This document shows, piece by piece, positions 38,225 to 47,684 of a stretch of DNA of 64,000 nt. How positions within the stretch are numbered: position 1 is the stretch's first letter; each line of letters starts with the position of its first letter. A model generated the notes under the pieces. That model made no database searches. It was not told the DNA's origin and saw nothing but the letters and a program-made list of their open reading frames with translations. Source of the stretch: Rhizobium oryzicola (lineage in GTDB: Bacteria > Pseudomonadota > Alphaproteobacteria > Rhizobiales > Rhizobiaceae); contig NZ_JAUKWQ010000002.1 in NCBI RefSeq assembly GCF_030504645.1, forward strand, positions 248,001 to 312,000, read 5' to 3'. The translations under genes were made by a program, and so were the position numbers.

Positions 38225-38238
38225 TTGATCGATGTCAA
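38225..38238. promoter_or_regulatory. FNR/FixK-type box upstream of the Crp/Fnr gene
   Basis: TTGATCGATGTCAA matches the TTGAT-N4-ATCAA anaerobox with one change. It lies about 150 bp before the start of the Crp/Fnr gene and just after the RND gene end, the expected region for control of the regulator gene. Confidence 0.6.
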
Positions 38239-38280
38239 ATCGTGAATGCCCCAGCGCAATTTTAGCTGTGTGTGAAAGCC

Positions 38281-41200
38281 TTACTCTGCAGCCAAAGGAG
38301 GCAGCCGCAGAACGTTGTTGCCGCCGGTGGAGCTTCCAGCATTGGCCTGCTGGTTCTTGGCCTCAATCGAATGCAGTCGCTCCTCGAGAGATGCCAGACG
38401 TTCGCGGTTTTCGCGTGCCGCGCGGGTGAGCTCTTCTTCGGAAAGGATCACGTCTTCCTCTTCCTTCTTGCCAACCATGCGCCCGAAGATGCGGCCAATC
38501 AGGCGCGAAAGATCGTCCATGATCAGGAAAAAGGCGGGCACGACGACAAGGCTGAGCACCGTCGAAACGATGATGCCGCCGATGACCGCAATCGCCATGG
38601 GCGCACGGAAGGCACCGCCTTCGCCAACGCCGAGCGCAGACGGCAGCATGCCTGCCGACATGGCAATCGAGGTCATGATGATCGGGCGCGCGCGCTTTCG
38701 GCCTGCTTCGACCATGGCGTCCAACCGCGTGAGCCCATGCCGCTTCATCTCGATGGCGAAGTCGACAATCAGGATGGCGTTCTTTGTCACGATGCCCATC
38801 AGCATGAGAATGCCGATGAGGACAGGCATGGAGAGAGCGTTGTTGGTGATGATCAGCGCCGCAGCGACACCACCAATGGCGAGCGGCAGCGAGAACAGAA
38901 TGGTGAAGGGCTGTATCACGTCCTTGAACAGCAGGATCAGCACAACCAAAACCAGCAAAAGACCCAGCAGCATGGCATTGGCGAAGCCTTGCACCATTTC
39001 CGCCTGCACCTTTGCGTCGCCGCTATTGGCAAGGCGAACGCTGGGCGGCAGCTTGGTTTCTGCCACGATCCGCTTGAATTCGTCGGTTGCCGTATCAAGT
39101 GCGGTGCCCTGCGGCACGTCCGAACCGATGGCGACGACACGGCTGCGGGCGTTGCGCTTGATGGAGCTTGGGCCCTCCGAGTAATCGATATCCGCCACGC
39201 TCGAAAGCGGTACGGTTGCGCCGGCAGCCGTCTTGACCTTGAGGGCGCGCAGCGCCTGCAGGTCGCGGCGAAGGTCGAGCGAAGCCTGAACGCGGATCGG
39301 GATCAGGCGATCATCCAGCGAGATCTTTGCCAGAAGCGAGTCTACGTCACCAATGGTTGCCACGCGAATGGTTTCCGAGATTGCCTGGGGCGTAATGCCG
39401 AGGCGTGCCATCTGGTCCTTGCGCGGGCGGATCTGCAGTTCCGGGCGTGGCAGGGCGCCTTCCGAGCTCACATTGGCCAGGATGGGAGACGCGCGCAAAC
39501 GGCTTTCCAGAATGGAAACGGCGTCATTCAGATCATCGCTGTTTCGCGACAAAAAGTTGAAGGTCAAGTCGCGCTCGCCGCGATCATTCAACTTCGTCAC
39601 GCGAACATCGGGAATTGTGCGCAAGCGGGCAAAGACTTCCTTTTCAATGTCCCATTGCGGCCGGGTGCGGCCATTTTCCTGCATGCGCGGAATGTATTGC
39701 CCAACCAGCGGCAGGTTTCCGAGCCCCTTGTTGACGAGGGTCTTCAACAGCGAATGGTCGATCTTTTTCAGAAGGATGCGAACGGTGGCGCGGCGCAGTT
39801 CCAGATCACCCTTCGGCGATGCACCGCCGAGAACGAAGACATTCGCGACACCATCGAGGGTCTTCACCTCATTGTAGATGCGAGTTGTAGTGGCATCTGT
39901 TTCGTCCAGCGTGGCGCTCGGCGGCAGTTCCACCGAAAGCACAATGCGGGAGGCATCTTCCGGCGGCAGGAAACTGCCCGGCACGCGGGAGAGCAGGGCG
40001 ACCGAGCCGACGAGGAAGACGATGGCGCCAACCATGGTGGCATAACGCATATACCAGCGCCGCGTCGTGCCCTTCACGACCCAGGTATAGGCTTTCATGA
40101 TGCGGCCGTCATTGTCGTGATGGTCGTCCATCGCGTCTTCGGCACGCATCAGATAGGCCGCCATCAGCGGTGTAATGAGGCGCGCCACAAGCAGCGAGAA
40201 CAGCACCGAAAAGGCAACCGTCAGGCCGAACTGAATGAAGTACTGGCCGGGAATGCCCGGCATGAAGGAAACGGGGACAAACACCGCAATGATGGTGAAG
40301 CTGGTCGCAATAACCGCAAGACCGATTTCGTCTGCCGCATCCAGCGCCGCCCGATAGGGTGTCTTGCCCATTTTGATATGGCGGGCAATATTTTCGATCT
40401 CGACGATCGCGTCATCGACGAGGATACCGGTCGCCAGCGTCAGGGCCAGAAAGCTGACCAGGTTCAGCGAGAACCCCATGAGGTTCATCACCCAGAATGT
40501 CGGGATGGCTGAAAGCGGCAGTGCAACAGCGGCAATCAAGGTGGCGCGCCAGTTGCGCAGGAACAGCAACACCACCACGACGGCCAGCGCCGCGCCTTCC
40601 ATCAGAGTGTGCAATGCGGCTTCGTAATTGCCGTAGGTGAAATAGACGCTGTCATCCACCATTTCGATGGAGACGTTGGGATTGGTCTGACGGATCTTGT
40701 CGAGTTCCGTAGAGACCGTCTTGGCGACGGTGACTTCACTTGCGCCCTTGGAGCGGAATACGGCGAAGGTGACGCTGGGGTTACCGTTGAAGCGCGAGAA
40801 GGAGATCGGTTCTTCATAGGTGTCGGTAATCGTTGCGAGATCCGACAACTTGACGAAGCGGTTGTTGGAAAGCGCGATCGTGGTGTTGGCCAGCGTTGCC
40901 ACATCGCGTGCATCGCCCAGCGTGCGGATTGTCTGCTCGTTGCCCCCGACCTGGCCGCGCCCGGAGCCCAGGTCGATATTCGAGGTTCTGAGCTGCGTGT
41001 TCACTTCGCTGGCGGTAATACCGTAGGAGTTCAGCTTTTGCGGCTCCAGCGCCACGCGGATTTCACGATCGGCGCCGCCATAGCGGTCGATCTTGCCAAT
41101 GCCCGGGCGACCCTGCAGAGCGCGCTTGATCGTATCGTCCACAAACCAGGACAGTTCCTCCAGCGTCATATTGGGGGAGGAAACCGCAAAGGTCTGGATG

Positions 41201-41610
41201 GCCTGGCCTTCCACGTCGATCTTCGAGACGATCGGCTCATCCACATTGGCAGGAAGGTTGCCGCGAATACGGTCGATCGCATCCTTCGTGTCCTGCACAG
41301 CCTCCTGTGTCGGCTTTTCGATGCGAAACAGCACGGAGGTGACCGACTTGCCATCGGTCACATTCGACTGGATTTCATCAACACCGCTGATGGAGGCAAC
41401 CGCGTCCTCCACCTCCTTCGTTACCTGCATCTCCAACTCGGCGGGAGAACTGCCGCTTTGCGTGACGGTGATGGCAACGACGGGAACATCGATGTTCGGG
41501 AAGCGCGTGATCGGCAGCTTGTAGAATGCCTGTACGCCCATGAACATGAGCAGGGTGAAGGCCAGAAGCGGCGCGATGGGATTGCGGATGGACCAGGCGG
41601 AGAAGTTCAT
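38281..41610 (-). CDS. RND efflux pump inner-membrane transporter
   Basis: 1109-residue HAE1-type RND protein. Start MNFSAWSIRNPIAPLLAF; TM4 proton-relay aspartates in LATGILVDDAIVEIENI; TM10 Lys in GIVTKNAILIVDFA; porter-domain motifs VTQSGSSPAELE. The C-terminus has an unusual extension with a charged coiled-coil-like stretch (EEELTRAARENRERLASLEE) and a low-complexity tail. Partner adaptor lies 10 bp upstream on the same strand. No outer-membrane channel gene is adjacent, so it must use one encoded elsewhere. Substrate unknown. Confidence 0.93.
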   Translation of the reverse strand: MNFSAWSIRNPIAPLLAFTLLMFMGVQAFYKLPITRFPNIDVPVVAITVTQSGSSPAELEMQVTKEVEDAVASISGVDEIQSNVTDGKSVTSVLFRIEKPTQEAVQDTKDAIDRIRGNLPANVDEPIVSKIDVEGQAIQTFAVSSPNMTLEELSWFVDDTIKRALQGRPGIGKIDRYGGADREIRVALEPQKLNSYGITASEVNTQLRTSNIDLGSGRGQVGGNEQTIRTLGDARDVATLANTTIALSNNRFVKLSDLATITDTYEEPISFSRFNGNPSVTFAVFRSKGASEVTVAKTVSTELDKIRQTNPNVSIEMVDDSVYFTYGNYEAALHTLMEGAALAVVVVLLFLRNWRATLIAAVALPLSAIPTFWVMNLMGFSLNLVSFLALTLATGILVDDAIVEIENIARHIKMGKTPYRAALDAADEIGLAVIATSFTIIAVFVPVSFMPGIPGQYFIQFGLTVAFSVLFSLLVARLITPLMAAYLMRAEDAMDDHHDNDGRIMKAYTWVVKGTTRRWYMRYATMVGAIVFLVGSVALLSRVPGSFLPPEDASRIVLSVELPPSATLDETDATTTRIYNEVKTLDGVANVFVLGGASPKGDLELRRATVRILLKKIDHSLLKTLVNKGLGNLPLVGQYIPRMQENGRTRPQWDIEKEVFARLRTIPDVRVTKLNDRGERDLTFNFLSRNSDDLNDAVSILESRLRASPILANVSSEGALPRPELQIRPRKDQMARLGITPQAISETIRVATIGDVDSLLAKISLDDRLIPIRVQASLDLRRDLQALRALKVKTAAGATVPLSSVADIDYSEGPSSIKRNARSRVVAIGSDVPQGTALDTATDEFKRIVAETKLPPSVRLANSGDAKVQAEMVQGFANAMLLGLLLVLVVLILLFKDVIQPFTILFSLPLAIGGVAAALIITNNALSMPVLIGILMLMGIVTKNAILIVDFAIEMKRHGLTRLDAMVEAGRKRARPIIMTSIAMSAGMLPSALGVGEGGAFRAPMAIAVIGGIIVSTVLSLVVVPAFFLIMDDLSRLIGRIFGRMVGKKEEEDVILSEEELTRAARENRERLASLEERLHSIEAKNQQANAGSSTGGNNVLRLPPLAAE

Positions 41611-41620
41611 CGTCTAGACC

Positions 41621-42814
41621 TCAGTTTCCGGCAGCCGGCTCGGCGGGAACGGGAGAAATCCGATCGCCATCCCGCACGAAGGCGCCCGCCTTTGCCACCA
41701 CCACATCGCCTGCCTGCAGCCCCGTCACGATCTGCACATAGCCATTGTCCTGAATGCCGGTTTCCACCGCCACCTGCTGCACCGTATTGTTATCCACGCG
41801 GCGGGCGATCGAACCCTTCTTGTTGGTTGTGACGGCCGATTGCGGTAGAGCGAGAACATTGTCCTGCTTTACGATGATGCGGGCGCTGCCATACATCCCG
41901 GCTTTCGCTCCGGAGTTTCCGTCGAGCAGGACATAAACCAGCCCAAGCCGGGTGGTGGCATCCACCGTGGGTGAGATCAGCCGGACCTTGCCCTTGATGG
42001 GGGTGTTGCTGCCTGAAACGGTAATCTCCGCCGGCATGCCCACCTCGATCTTGCGGATCTGATTTTCTGGCACGTCAGCCACCAGTTCAATGGCGCCATC
42101 CCGGATCATGGTGAAGAGCGGTGAACTCGCATTCGTGGCAATCGCACCGACCTTGGCATTGCGGGCCGAGATCACGCCATCAACAGGCGCCTTCACCTGC
42201 GTGCGGGAGAGTTTCAGCTCCGTATCGGCAATCTGCGCTTCGACAACTTTGATATCCGCCTCACCAACAGACACGGCCTGTCTTGCGGCATTCAACTGCG
42301 CAAGTGCTGCATCGGCGGAGGAGGTTTGGCTTTCGACCTGTGAGGTGGACACCGTACCCGAGCGACCAAGCTGGATCTGGCGATCCCTTTGGCGCACCGC
42401 ATTATCCGCATTGGCCTGCGCCTGAATGACCTGAGCCCGATACTGTGCCAGCGCCGCTTCGGATTTTGCCTTTGTTGCAAGATACTGGCTGCGTTGCAGA
42501 ACCAGAGCATCGCCGTTGAGTTCGGCCAGCACATCGCCCGCTTTCACACGATCGCCCACATCGGCTTTCAGCGTTTTCACCGAAAGCGCGTCGATGAGGG
42601 GCTGCACATAGACTTCCTCAACCGCCTTCAACGTGCCGGTTGCGAGCACCCGATCCGTCATCGGGCGGGTCACCACTTCCGTCACCACGATGGCGGGCAG
42701 TTTTTGCGGGGCGGCCTGTTGTGCCAGTGCTCCGGAACAAGCGAATCCGACAAGAAGGGCACTGCTGAAGATGTTAGCAAGAGTGCCTGAAAGCTTAGAC
42801 CTGCCGATGCGCAT
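41621..42814 (-). CDS. RND periplasmic adaptor (HlyD/MFP family)
   Basis: 397-residue membrane-fusion protein. Signal segment (NIFSSALLVGFACSGALAQ), lipoyl halves VYVQPLIDALSVKTLKADVG and TQVKAPVDGVISARNAKVGA around a coiled-coil hairpin rich in Ala/Gln, then beta-barrel (VADVPENQIRKIEVGMPAEI) and membrane-proximal domain. ATG 42814 with AGGACA upstream is chosen; the frame is open to 42973. Operon partner of the RND gene. No dedicated TetR/MarR regulator is adjacent. Confidence 0.92.
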   Translation of the reverse strand: MRIGRSKLSGTLANIFSSALLVGFACSGALAQQAAPQKLPAIVVTEVVTRPMTDRVLATGTLKAVEEVYVQPLIDALSVKTLKADVGDRVKAGDVLAELNGDALVLQRSQYLATKAKSEAALAQYRAQVIQAQANADNAVRQRDRQIQLGRSGTVSTSQVESQTSSADAALAQLNAARQAVSVGEADIKVVEAQIADTELKLSRTQVKAPVDGVISARNAKVGAIATNASSPLFTMIRDGAIELVADVPENQIRKIEVGMPAEITVSGSNTPIKGKVRLISPTVDATTRLGLVYVLLDGNSGAKAGMYGSARIIVKQDNVLALPQSAVTTNKKGSIARRVDNNTVQQVAVETGIQDNGYVQIVTGLQAGDVVVAKAGAFVRDGDRISPVPAEPAAGN

Positions 42815-43046
42815 GGTTCTGTCCTGATGTAAGAAGATGTTCAGTCTGCGTATACGGGACAACTGTTGAACCGGCTCAGCAACGCGCGCACAATTATGCG
42901 GCGGCTCCCCCATTGCCGTTCTCCCTTCAGATTGTGGGTCCGCCCGCCTCCTGCAAGACCACCAATCCCTCAATCACGACATTTAATTCAGCGGTCCTGC
43001 ATAATCAATCAGGCGCTTGGAATGGGTTCGATACATAGTTTGAATG

Positions 43047-43074
43047 GAAAAGCACGCGGCATGGGCCGCGTGCT
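43047..43074 (-). terminator. Terminator after the NMT1/THI5 binding-protein gene
   Basis: Stem AGCACGCGGC (43051-43060) / GCCGCGTGCT (43065-43074), 4-nt loop, with TTTTCC following on the minus strand. An A-run on the other side gives T-rich sequence in the plus direction as well. It separates the ABC operon from the RND operon. Confidence 0.85.
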
Positions 43075-43101
43075 GCTAAAAAAGACGAATGCTTCAGGCG
43101 C

Positions 43102-44076
43102 TTATTTCAAAGCGGCGTCGGTGATTTCGGTCGTGTAGGCGCCTTCAGGCTTCTTGCTGATGATCTTCTGATCCAGAAGAGCCTTTGCCGTGCGTTCGTA
43201 GGTTGCCATGTCGAGCTTGCCGGAGCCGCTGCCGATCAGCTTGGCCACTTCACCCATCATGCGCTTCTGGTGCTTTTCGTCCTGGCCGCCATTGTCCATG
43301 ACGATTTCAGCGGCTTCATCCGGGTGAGCGATCGCATATTTCCAGCCCTTCATCGAAGCGCGGACGAACTTGACCATGGTTTCCTTGAACTTCGGATCCT
43401 TCAGCTTGTCGCCATTGGCGTAGAGACCGTCTTCCAGGAGATCATTGCCCATGGCCGAGTAGTTGAACACCGTCAGATCCTGCGGCTTGAAGCCTGCATC
43501 GATCGCCTGCCAGTATTCGTTATAGGTCATGACAGAGATGCAGTCTGCTTGCTTCTGCAACAGCGGCTGAACGTCGAAGCTCTGCTTGAGAACGGTCACG
43601 CCGTCCTTGCCGCCGTCGGTCTTGAGGCCCAGCTTGTTCATCCAGGCGAAGAAGGGGTACTCGTTGCCATAGAACCAGACGCCCAGCGTATGGCCCTTGA
43701 AATCGGCTTCCGTCTTGATCGGCCCGTCCTTCGGGCAGATCAACTGCATACCGGCCTTCTCATAGGGTTGCGCGATGTTGACGAGCGGAACGCCCTTTTC
43801 GCGTGCCACCAGAGCACCACCCATCCAGTCGACGATCACATCGGCGCCGCCCCCGGCAATCACCTGTTCCGGTGCGATATCGGGACCGCCGGGCTTGATC
43901 GTAACATCAAGGCCTTCTTCCTTGTAGAAGCCCTTGTCCTTGGCGACGAAGTAACCGCCGAACTGGCCCTGTGCCACCCATTTCAGCTGCAGCGTAACCT
44001 TGTCTGCGGCCATGGCCGCCTGTGTTGCGGCCAGCGACATGGCGCCGGCCATCAGTGCAAGCATGAATTTTTTCAT
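43102..44076 (-). CDS. ABC transporter substrate-binding protein, NMT1/THI5 type
   Basis: 324-residue periplasmic protein. Signal peptide MKKFMLALMAGAMSLAATQA (cleavage near MAA-DK), then VTLQLKWVAQGQFGGYFVAK and DKGFYKEEGLDVTIKPGGPD, the NMT1/THI5-like signature. Family members bind pyrimidines and related thiamine or riboflavin precursors. With two permeases and an ATPase encoded upstream on the same strand and pyrimidine catabolic genes nearby, a pyrimidine ligand is a reasonable inference, not proven. Confidence 0.88.
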   Translation of the reverse strand: MKKFMLALMAGAMSLAATQAAMAADKVTLQLKWVAQGQFGGYFVAKDKGFYKEEGLDVTIKPGGPDIAPEQVIAGGGADVIVDWMGGALVAREKGVPLVNIAQPYEKAGMQLICPKDGPIKTEADFKGHTLGVWFYGNEYPFFAWMNKLGLKTDGGKDGVTVLKQSFDVQPLLQKQADCISVMTYNEYWQAIDAGFKPQDLTVFNYSAMGNDLLEDGLYANGDKLKDPKFKETMVKFVRASMKGWKYAIAHPDEAAEIVMDNGGQDEKHQKRMMGEVAKLIGSGSGKLDMATYERTAKALLDQKIISKKPEGAYTTEITDAALK

Positions 44077-44123
44077 GTCTTTTATCCTTCCCTCTGAGGT
44101 TTGGCCTTAAGGCCGGTTGAAGT

Positions 44124-45260
44124 TCAGGTCTGCCCTCCACGGACAGACGGATGCCAGAAGGTCACGGTACGCTCCGTCAGGGCGATCGCGCCATAGAAGA
44201 TTGAGCCTATGATCGCTGCAACCGCGATTTCAGCCCAGACCATATCGACGTTCATGCGGCCGATCTCGGTGGAGATTCGGAAGCCCATGCCGACGATCGG
44301 CGTGCCGAAGAATTCCGCAATGATCGCGCCGATCAGCGCCAGCGTCGAGTTGATCTTGAGCGCGTTGAAGATGAAGGGCATGGCTGCGGGCAGCCTGAGC
44401 TTCAGCAGTGTCTGCCAGTCGCTGGAGGCATAGGTGCGCATCAGATCTCGTTCCATATGTCCGGCCGCCGCCAATCCCGCCACCGTGTTCACCAGCATGG
44501 GGAAGAAGGTGAGGATGATCACCACCGCCGCCTTGGATTGCCAGTCGAAGCCGAACCACATGACCATGATGGGTGCGACGCCGATGATCGGAAGCGCTGA
44601 CACCATGTTGCCGATGGGCAGCAGGCCCCGCCTGAGGAACGGCACGCGATCCGCCAGGATCGCGGCGACAAACCCGCCCGCGCAGCCGAGGATGTAGCCG
44701 GCCAGCACGGCCTTGAACACGGTCTGCCTGACATCTGCCGTCAACACACCCACGGATTCCGCCAGCCGGGCGCCAATGGCGGAGGGTGGCGGAAGTAGGA
44801 TGAAGGGGATGCCCGCGCCGCGGGTTGCCGCCTCCCAGAGGATCAGGATCCACGCGCCGAAAATCGCCGGTATCAGCAGTCTCAGTGCGTAATCCGCAAA
44901 TTTCGTTCTCGCTTTTAAGGATGAGAGAACCGTCGCGGCGCGCCAGGCGAGAACCCAGCCAGCAGCAAGCAGCAGCCCGAAGGAGACGGTCGCCTTGCCT
45001 TCGTTGCCGGAGAGGCTGCCGATGAGAAGCCATGCGATGAGGTGGGCGCCTGCAAACAGAATGATGGCTGCCACCAAGCGGCGCATGGGGATGAGCGAGG
45101 CAATCGCGGTCGCAAAGATCAGCAGGAAGACAGCGACGCTCCATCCACGGCCGGGGATCGAAGTCGCATCGCTTTCGAAAGGCGGAATGGAAATCATGGC
45201 GAGAAGCCCAAGCAGAATGGCTGCCGCGCCTTGCCAGGAATCGGTTGTACGGCGGGTCAT
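44124..45260 (-). CDS. ABC transporter permease (long form)
   Basis: 378-residue BPD_transp_1 permease of the SsuC/TauC type. The first about 130 residues add four hydrophobic segments to the canonical core (LLIPAIFGAWILILWEAATR; PFILLPPPSAIGARL; coupling loop YASSDWQTLLKLRLPAAMPF). Overlaps the next permease upstream by 4 bp (ATGA). Forms a heterodimeric channel with the 45257 permease. Confidence 0.9.
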   Translation of the reverse strand: MTRRTTDSWQGAAAILLGLLAMISIPPFESDATSIPGRGWSVAVFLLIFATAIASLIPMRRLVAAIILFAGAHLIAWLLIGSLSGNEGKATVSFGLLLAAGWVLAWRAATVLSSLKARTKFADYALRLLIPAIFGAWILILWEAATRGAGIPFILLPPPSAIGARLAESVGVLTADVRQTVFKAVLAGYILGCAGGFVAAILADRVPFLRRGLLPIGNMVSALPIIGVAPIMVMWFGFDWQSKAAVVIILTFFPMLVNTVAGLAAAGHMERDLMRTYASSDWQTLLKLRLPAAMPFIFNALKINSTLALIGAIIAEFFGTPIVGMGFRISTEIGRMNVDMVWAEIAVAAIIGSIFYGAIALTERTVTFWHPSVRGGQT

Positions 45261-46141
45261 GCGGGCTTTCCTCCCATCGCCTTGTCGACCAGACGGCCGA
45301 CGATGGTGACGATGCTGACCAACAAGGCTGCCAGCACGGAACCGGCGACCAATGCCGCCCAGATATCGATGGTCTGGCTGTAATAGGAGCCAGCCAGCAG
45401 CTTCGCTCCGATACCGGCGACGGCGCCGGTGGGAAGTTCGCCAACGATCGCGCCGACCAGACTTGCGGCGACGGCCACCTTCATGGAGGCAAACAGGAAG
45501 GGCACGGATGCCGGAACCCTGAGCTTGAAGAAGGTCTGCGTGGCGCTGGCATTATAGGTGCGCATGAGATCGAGATGCATGATCTCAGGCGATCTCAAGC
45601 CCTTCACCATGCCGACCGCCACGGGGAAGAAGGAGAGATAGGTGGAGATCAGCGCTTTCGGCAAAAGGCCGGTAATGTTGATCGCTCCCAGCACGACGAT
45701 CACCATGGGGGCAATCGCCAGGATCGGCACTGTTTGCGAGGCGATGATCCACGGCATCAGGCTGCGTTCGAGCACCTTCACATGCACGATGCCAACCGCA
45801 ATCAGAATGCCGAGCAGCGACCCGAACAGGAAGCCGACCGCCGTGGACGAAAGGGTGACCCAGGCATGATAGACGAGGCTGCGATTGCTTGTCACGGAGC
45901 GCAGGAAGGTGTTTTCGTAGACGTTGACGATCACCTGATGCGGCGCCGGCAGGATGGGCTTCGGCTGTGCAAGTGTCGCCCCTATGAACTCGACTTGCGA
46001 GCGCTCGACATTGGCCCGCTTGTCCATGTCGCGCTGAAATGGCGTGTTCATCAGCACTGCCGCCACATACCACACCGCCACGATGACGAGCAGGATGGTG
46101 CTGACGGGCACGATCTTGTCCTTGAAGCTATCGGGTTTCAT
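45257..46141 (-). CDS. ABC transporter permease
   Basis: 294-residue BPD_transp_1 permease, SsuC-like. Single N-terminal membrane segment, then core with ILPAPHQVIVNVYENTF, VGFLFGSLLGILIAVG and the coupling loop TYNASATQTFFKLRVPASVP. Four-base overlaps join it to the DUF559 gene before it and to the long permease after it. Confidence 0.9.
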   Translation of the reverse strand: MKPDSFKDKIVPVSTILLVIVAVWYVAAVLMNTPFQRDMDKRANVERSQVEFIGATLAQPKPILPAPHQVIVNVYENTFLRSVTSNRSLVYHAWVTLSSTAVGFLFGSLLGILIAVGIVHVKVLERSLMPWIIASQTVPILAIAPMVIVVLGAINITGLLPKALISTYLSFFPVAVGMVKGLRSPEIMHLDLMRTYNASATQTFFKLRVPASVPFLFASMKVAVAASLVGAIVGELPTGAVAGIGAKLLAGSYYSQTIDIWAALVAGSVLAALLVSIVTIVGRLVDKAMGGKPA

Positions 46142-46518
46142 GGCAACTCCTTTGTCAGGAACGGCATGATTGTTTGCTCGATGACGATGGACACATGATC
46201 CGGGTTTGCAAGAACAACCGCATTATCGAACCTTAGGATCTGAAAACCTTCTGCTTTCAAAAATGCATCGCGGCGGCGATCATGTTGCTTGCCGGCATTG
46301 GTTTCGTGACTGTCGCCATCCACTTCCACGACCAGCTTCGCCGATAGCCAGGCGAAATCCGCAATATAGGGACCAATCGGTGTCTCTCGGCGGAACCGGG
46401 CGCCACGGGAACGGAAGTCGCGCAAAATGTCCCACATTTCACGCTCCGCCTTGGTTAATTCGCGGCGAAGGCGGCGTGCTCTGTCACGTGTTTTCGGCTC
46501 GATGTTTGAGTGGGGCAT
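46138..46518 (-). CDS. DUF559 (Vsr-like endonuclease fold) protein
   Basis: 126-residue protein. RRELTKAEREMWDILRDFR, RRETPIGPYIADFAWLSAKL, VVEVDGDSHE and RRDAFLKAEGFQILRF are the DUF559 signature, related to very-short-patch repair endonucleases. The start is ATG 46518 with AGGAGG 6 bp upstream; the longer frame reads through a repeat. It is inserted in the ABC operon between ATPase and permease genes, with an ATGA overlap into the permease. Function in this family is not established. Confidence 0.85.
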   Translation of the reverse strand: MPHSNIEPKTRDRARRLRRELTKAEREMWDILRDFRSRGARFRRETPIGPYIADFAWLSAKLVVEVDGDSHETNAGKQHDRRRDAFLKAEGFQILRFDNAVVLANPDHVSIVIEQTIMPFLTKELP

Positions 46519-46589
46519 CGCCGGCCTCCTGCTCACCTTACCAGTGATTTTCCTCGCATCAGGCACGGACATCCCGATCGGGACAAAGA

Positions 46590-46757
46590 CCCCTCCCCAA
46601 CCCCTCCCCACAAGGGGGAGGGACTTAACTTGCCGCACCGTCGCCACCTCGATCGGCCCGCAACGGTGCCGCGCGTCTTCTCCCCCCTTGTGGCGGGGTC
46701 CGAAGGACGGGTCGAGACGCGTGGCTCGACCCCAAAGGCGGCAGCCAGAGGGGGACT
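46590..46757. repeat. RIME-like mosaic repeat between ABC ATPase and DUF559 genes
   Basis: Contains CCCTCCCC..CCCACAAGGGGGAGGG (about 46590-46622) and, later, TCTCCCCCCTTGTGGCGGGG with an end GCAGCCAGAGGGGGA (about 46679-46757). It shares the CCCCACAAGGGGG palindrome with the urt elements but has a different core. Typical of mosaic palindromes of rhizobia. Confidence 0.65.
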
Positions 46758-46768
46758 TTTCGAGATCG

Positions 46769-47560
46769 CTACTCGTCATAGCTGTGCCCCGCTCTCAGAC
46801 CCTCGCGGACGCGATGGGCGATTTCCAGAAATTCCGGGCTCTCGCGAATGTCCAGCGGTCGCTCGCGGGGCAGTGTGGATTCGATCACGTCTGTCACGCG
46901 GCCGGGGCGGGGGCTCATGACAACAATCTTGGTGGAGAGATAGACGGCTTCCGGGATGGAGTGGGTCACGAAGCAAATGGTCTTGTTGGTGCGCTCCCAC
47001 AGCTTGAGAAGCTGCTCGTTCAGGTGGTCGCGAACGATTTCATCCAGCGCGCCGAAGGGTTCGTCCATCAGAAGCAGATCGGCATCGAAAGCCAGCGCAC
47101 GGGCTATGGAGGCGCGCTGCTGCATGCCGCCGGACAGCTGCCAGGGATATTTTTTTCCGAAACCGGAGAGGTTCACCAGATCCAGCGTTTCTGCGATCCG
47201 CTTCTGCTGCTCGGATTTCGCATAGCCCATGATTTCCAAGGGCAGCGCGATATTCTTCTCGATCGTCCGCCAGGGATAAAGCGCTGCGGCCTGAAACACA
47301 TAACCGTAGGCGCGGCTTTCGCGCGCCTGCTGCGGTGACATGCCGTTGATCTCGATTCCGCCGCTGGTGTGCTTTTCGAGATCGGCGATGACGCGCAGGA
47401 AGGTGGTCTTGCCGCAGCCGGAGGGGCCGATGAAGGACACGAAGTCACCCTTCTTGATATCGAGGTTCACGCCTGTCAGCGCATGCACAGGCCCGTCATT
47501 GGTCTGGAAGGCCAGCCCCAGATCACGTGCCGAGACAACCGAGGGTACAGGCGAATTCAT
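46769..47560 (-). CDS. ABC transporter ATPase (SsuB/TauB type)
   Basis: 263-residue ATPase. Walker A GPSGCGKTTFLRVIADLE, signature LSGGMQQRASIARAL, Walker B LLLMDEPFGALDEI, H-loop VTHSIPEAVYLSTKI. ATG 47560 is chosen because GGAG lies 8 bp upstream. First gene of the minus-strand importer operon; energises the two permeases at 44124 and 45257. Divergent from the cupin gene. Confidence 0.92.
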   Translation of the reverse strand: MNSPVPSVVSARDLGLAFQTNDGPVHALTGVNLDIKKGDFVSFIGPSGCGKTTFLRVIADLEKHTSGGIEINGMSPQQARESRAYGYVFQAAALYPWRTIEKNIALPLEIMGYAKSEQQKRIAETLDLVNLSGFGKKYPWQLSGGMQQRASIARALAFDADLLLMDEPFGALDEIVRDHLNEQLLKLWERTNKTICFVTHSIPEAVYLSTKIVVMSPRPGRVTDVIESTLPRERPLDIRESPEFLEIAHRVREGLRAGHSYDE

Positions 47561-47684
47561 CGGATGATCTCCGGCACGCAAAGGGAAATAGTCAGGGGCA
47601 TTTTATCTGTTATCTTCTCTGGCTGAAGCCCTGTCGACACAACGCGGCAATGGCGGCCGACAAAGCGGATGGAGGATTTGAAAC

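Noticed and set aside
38272..40512. 746-codon open frame antisense to the RND gene
   Set aside because: Charged, repetitive sequence typical of a shadow frame; RND motifs on the other strand are clear.
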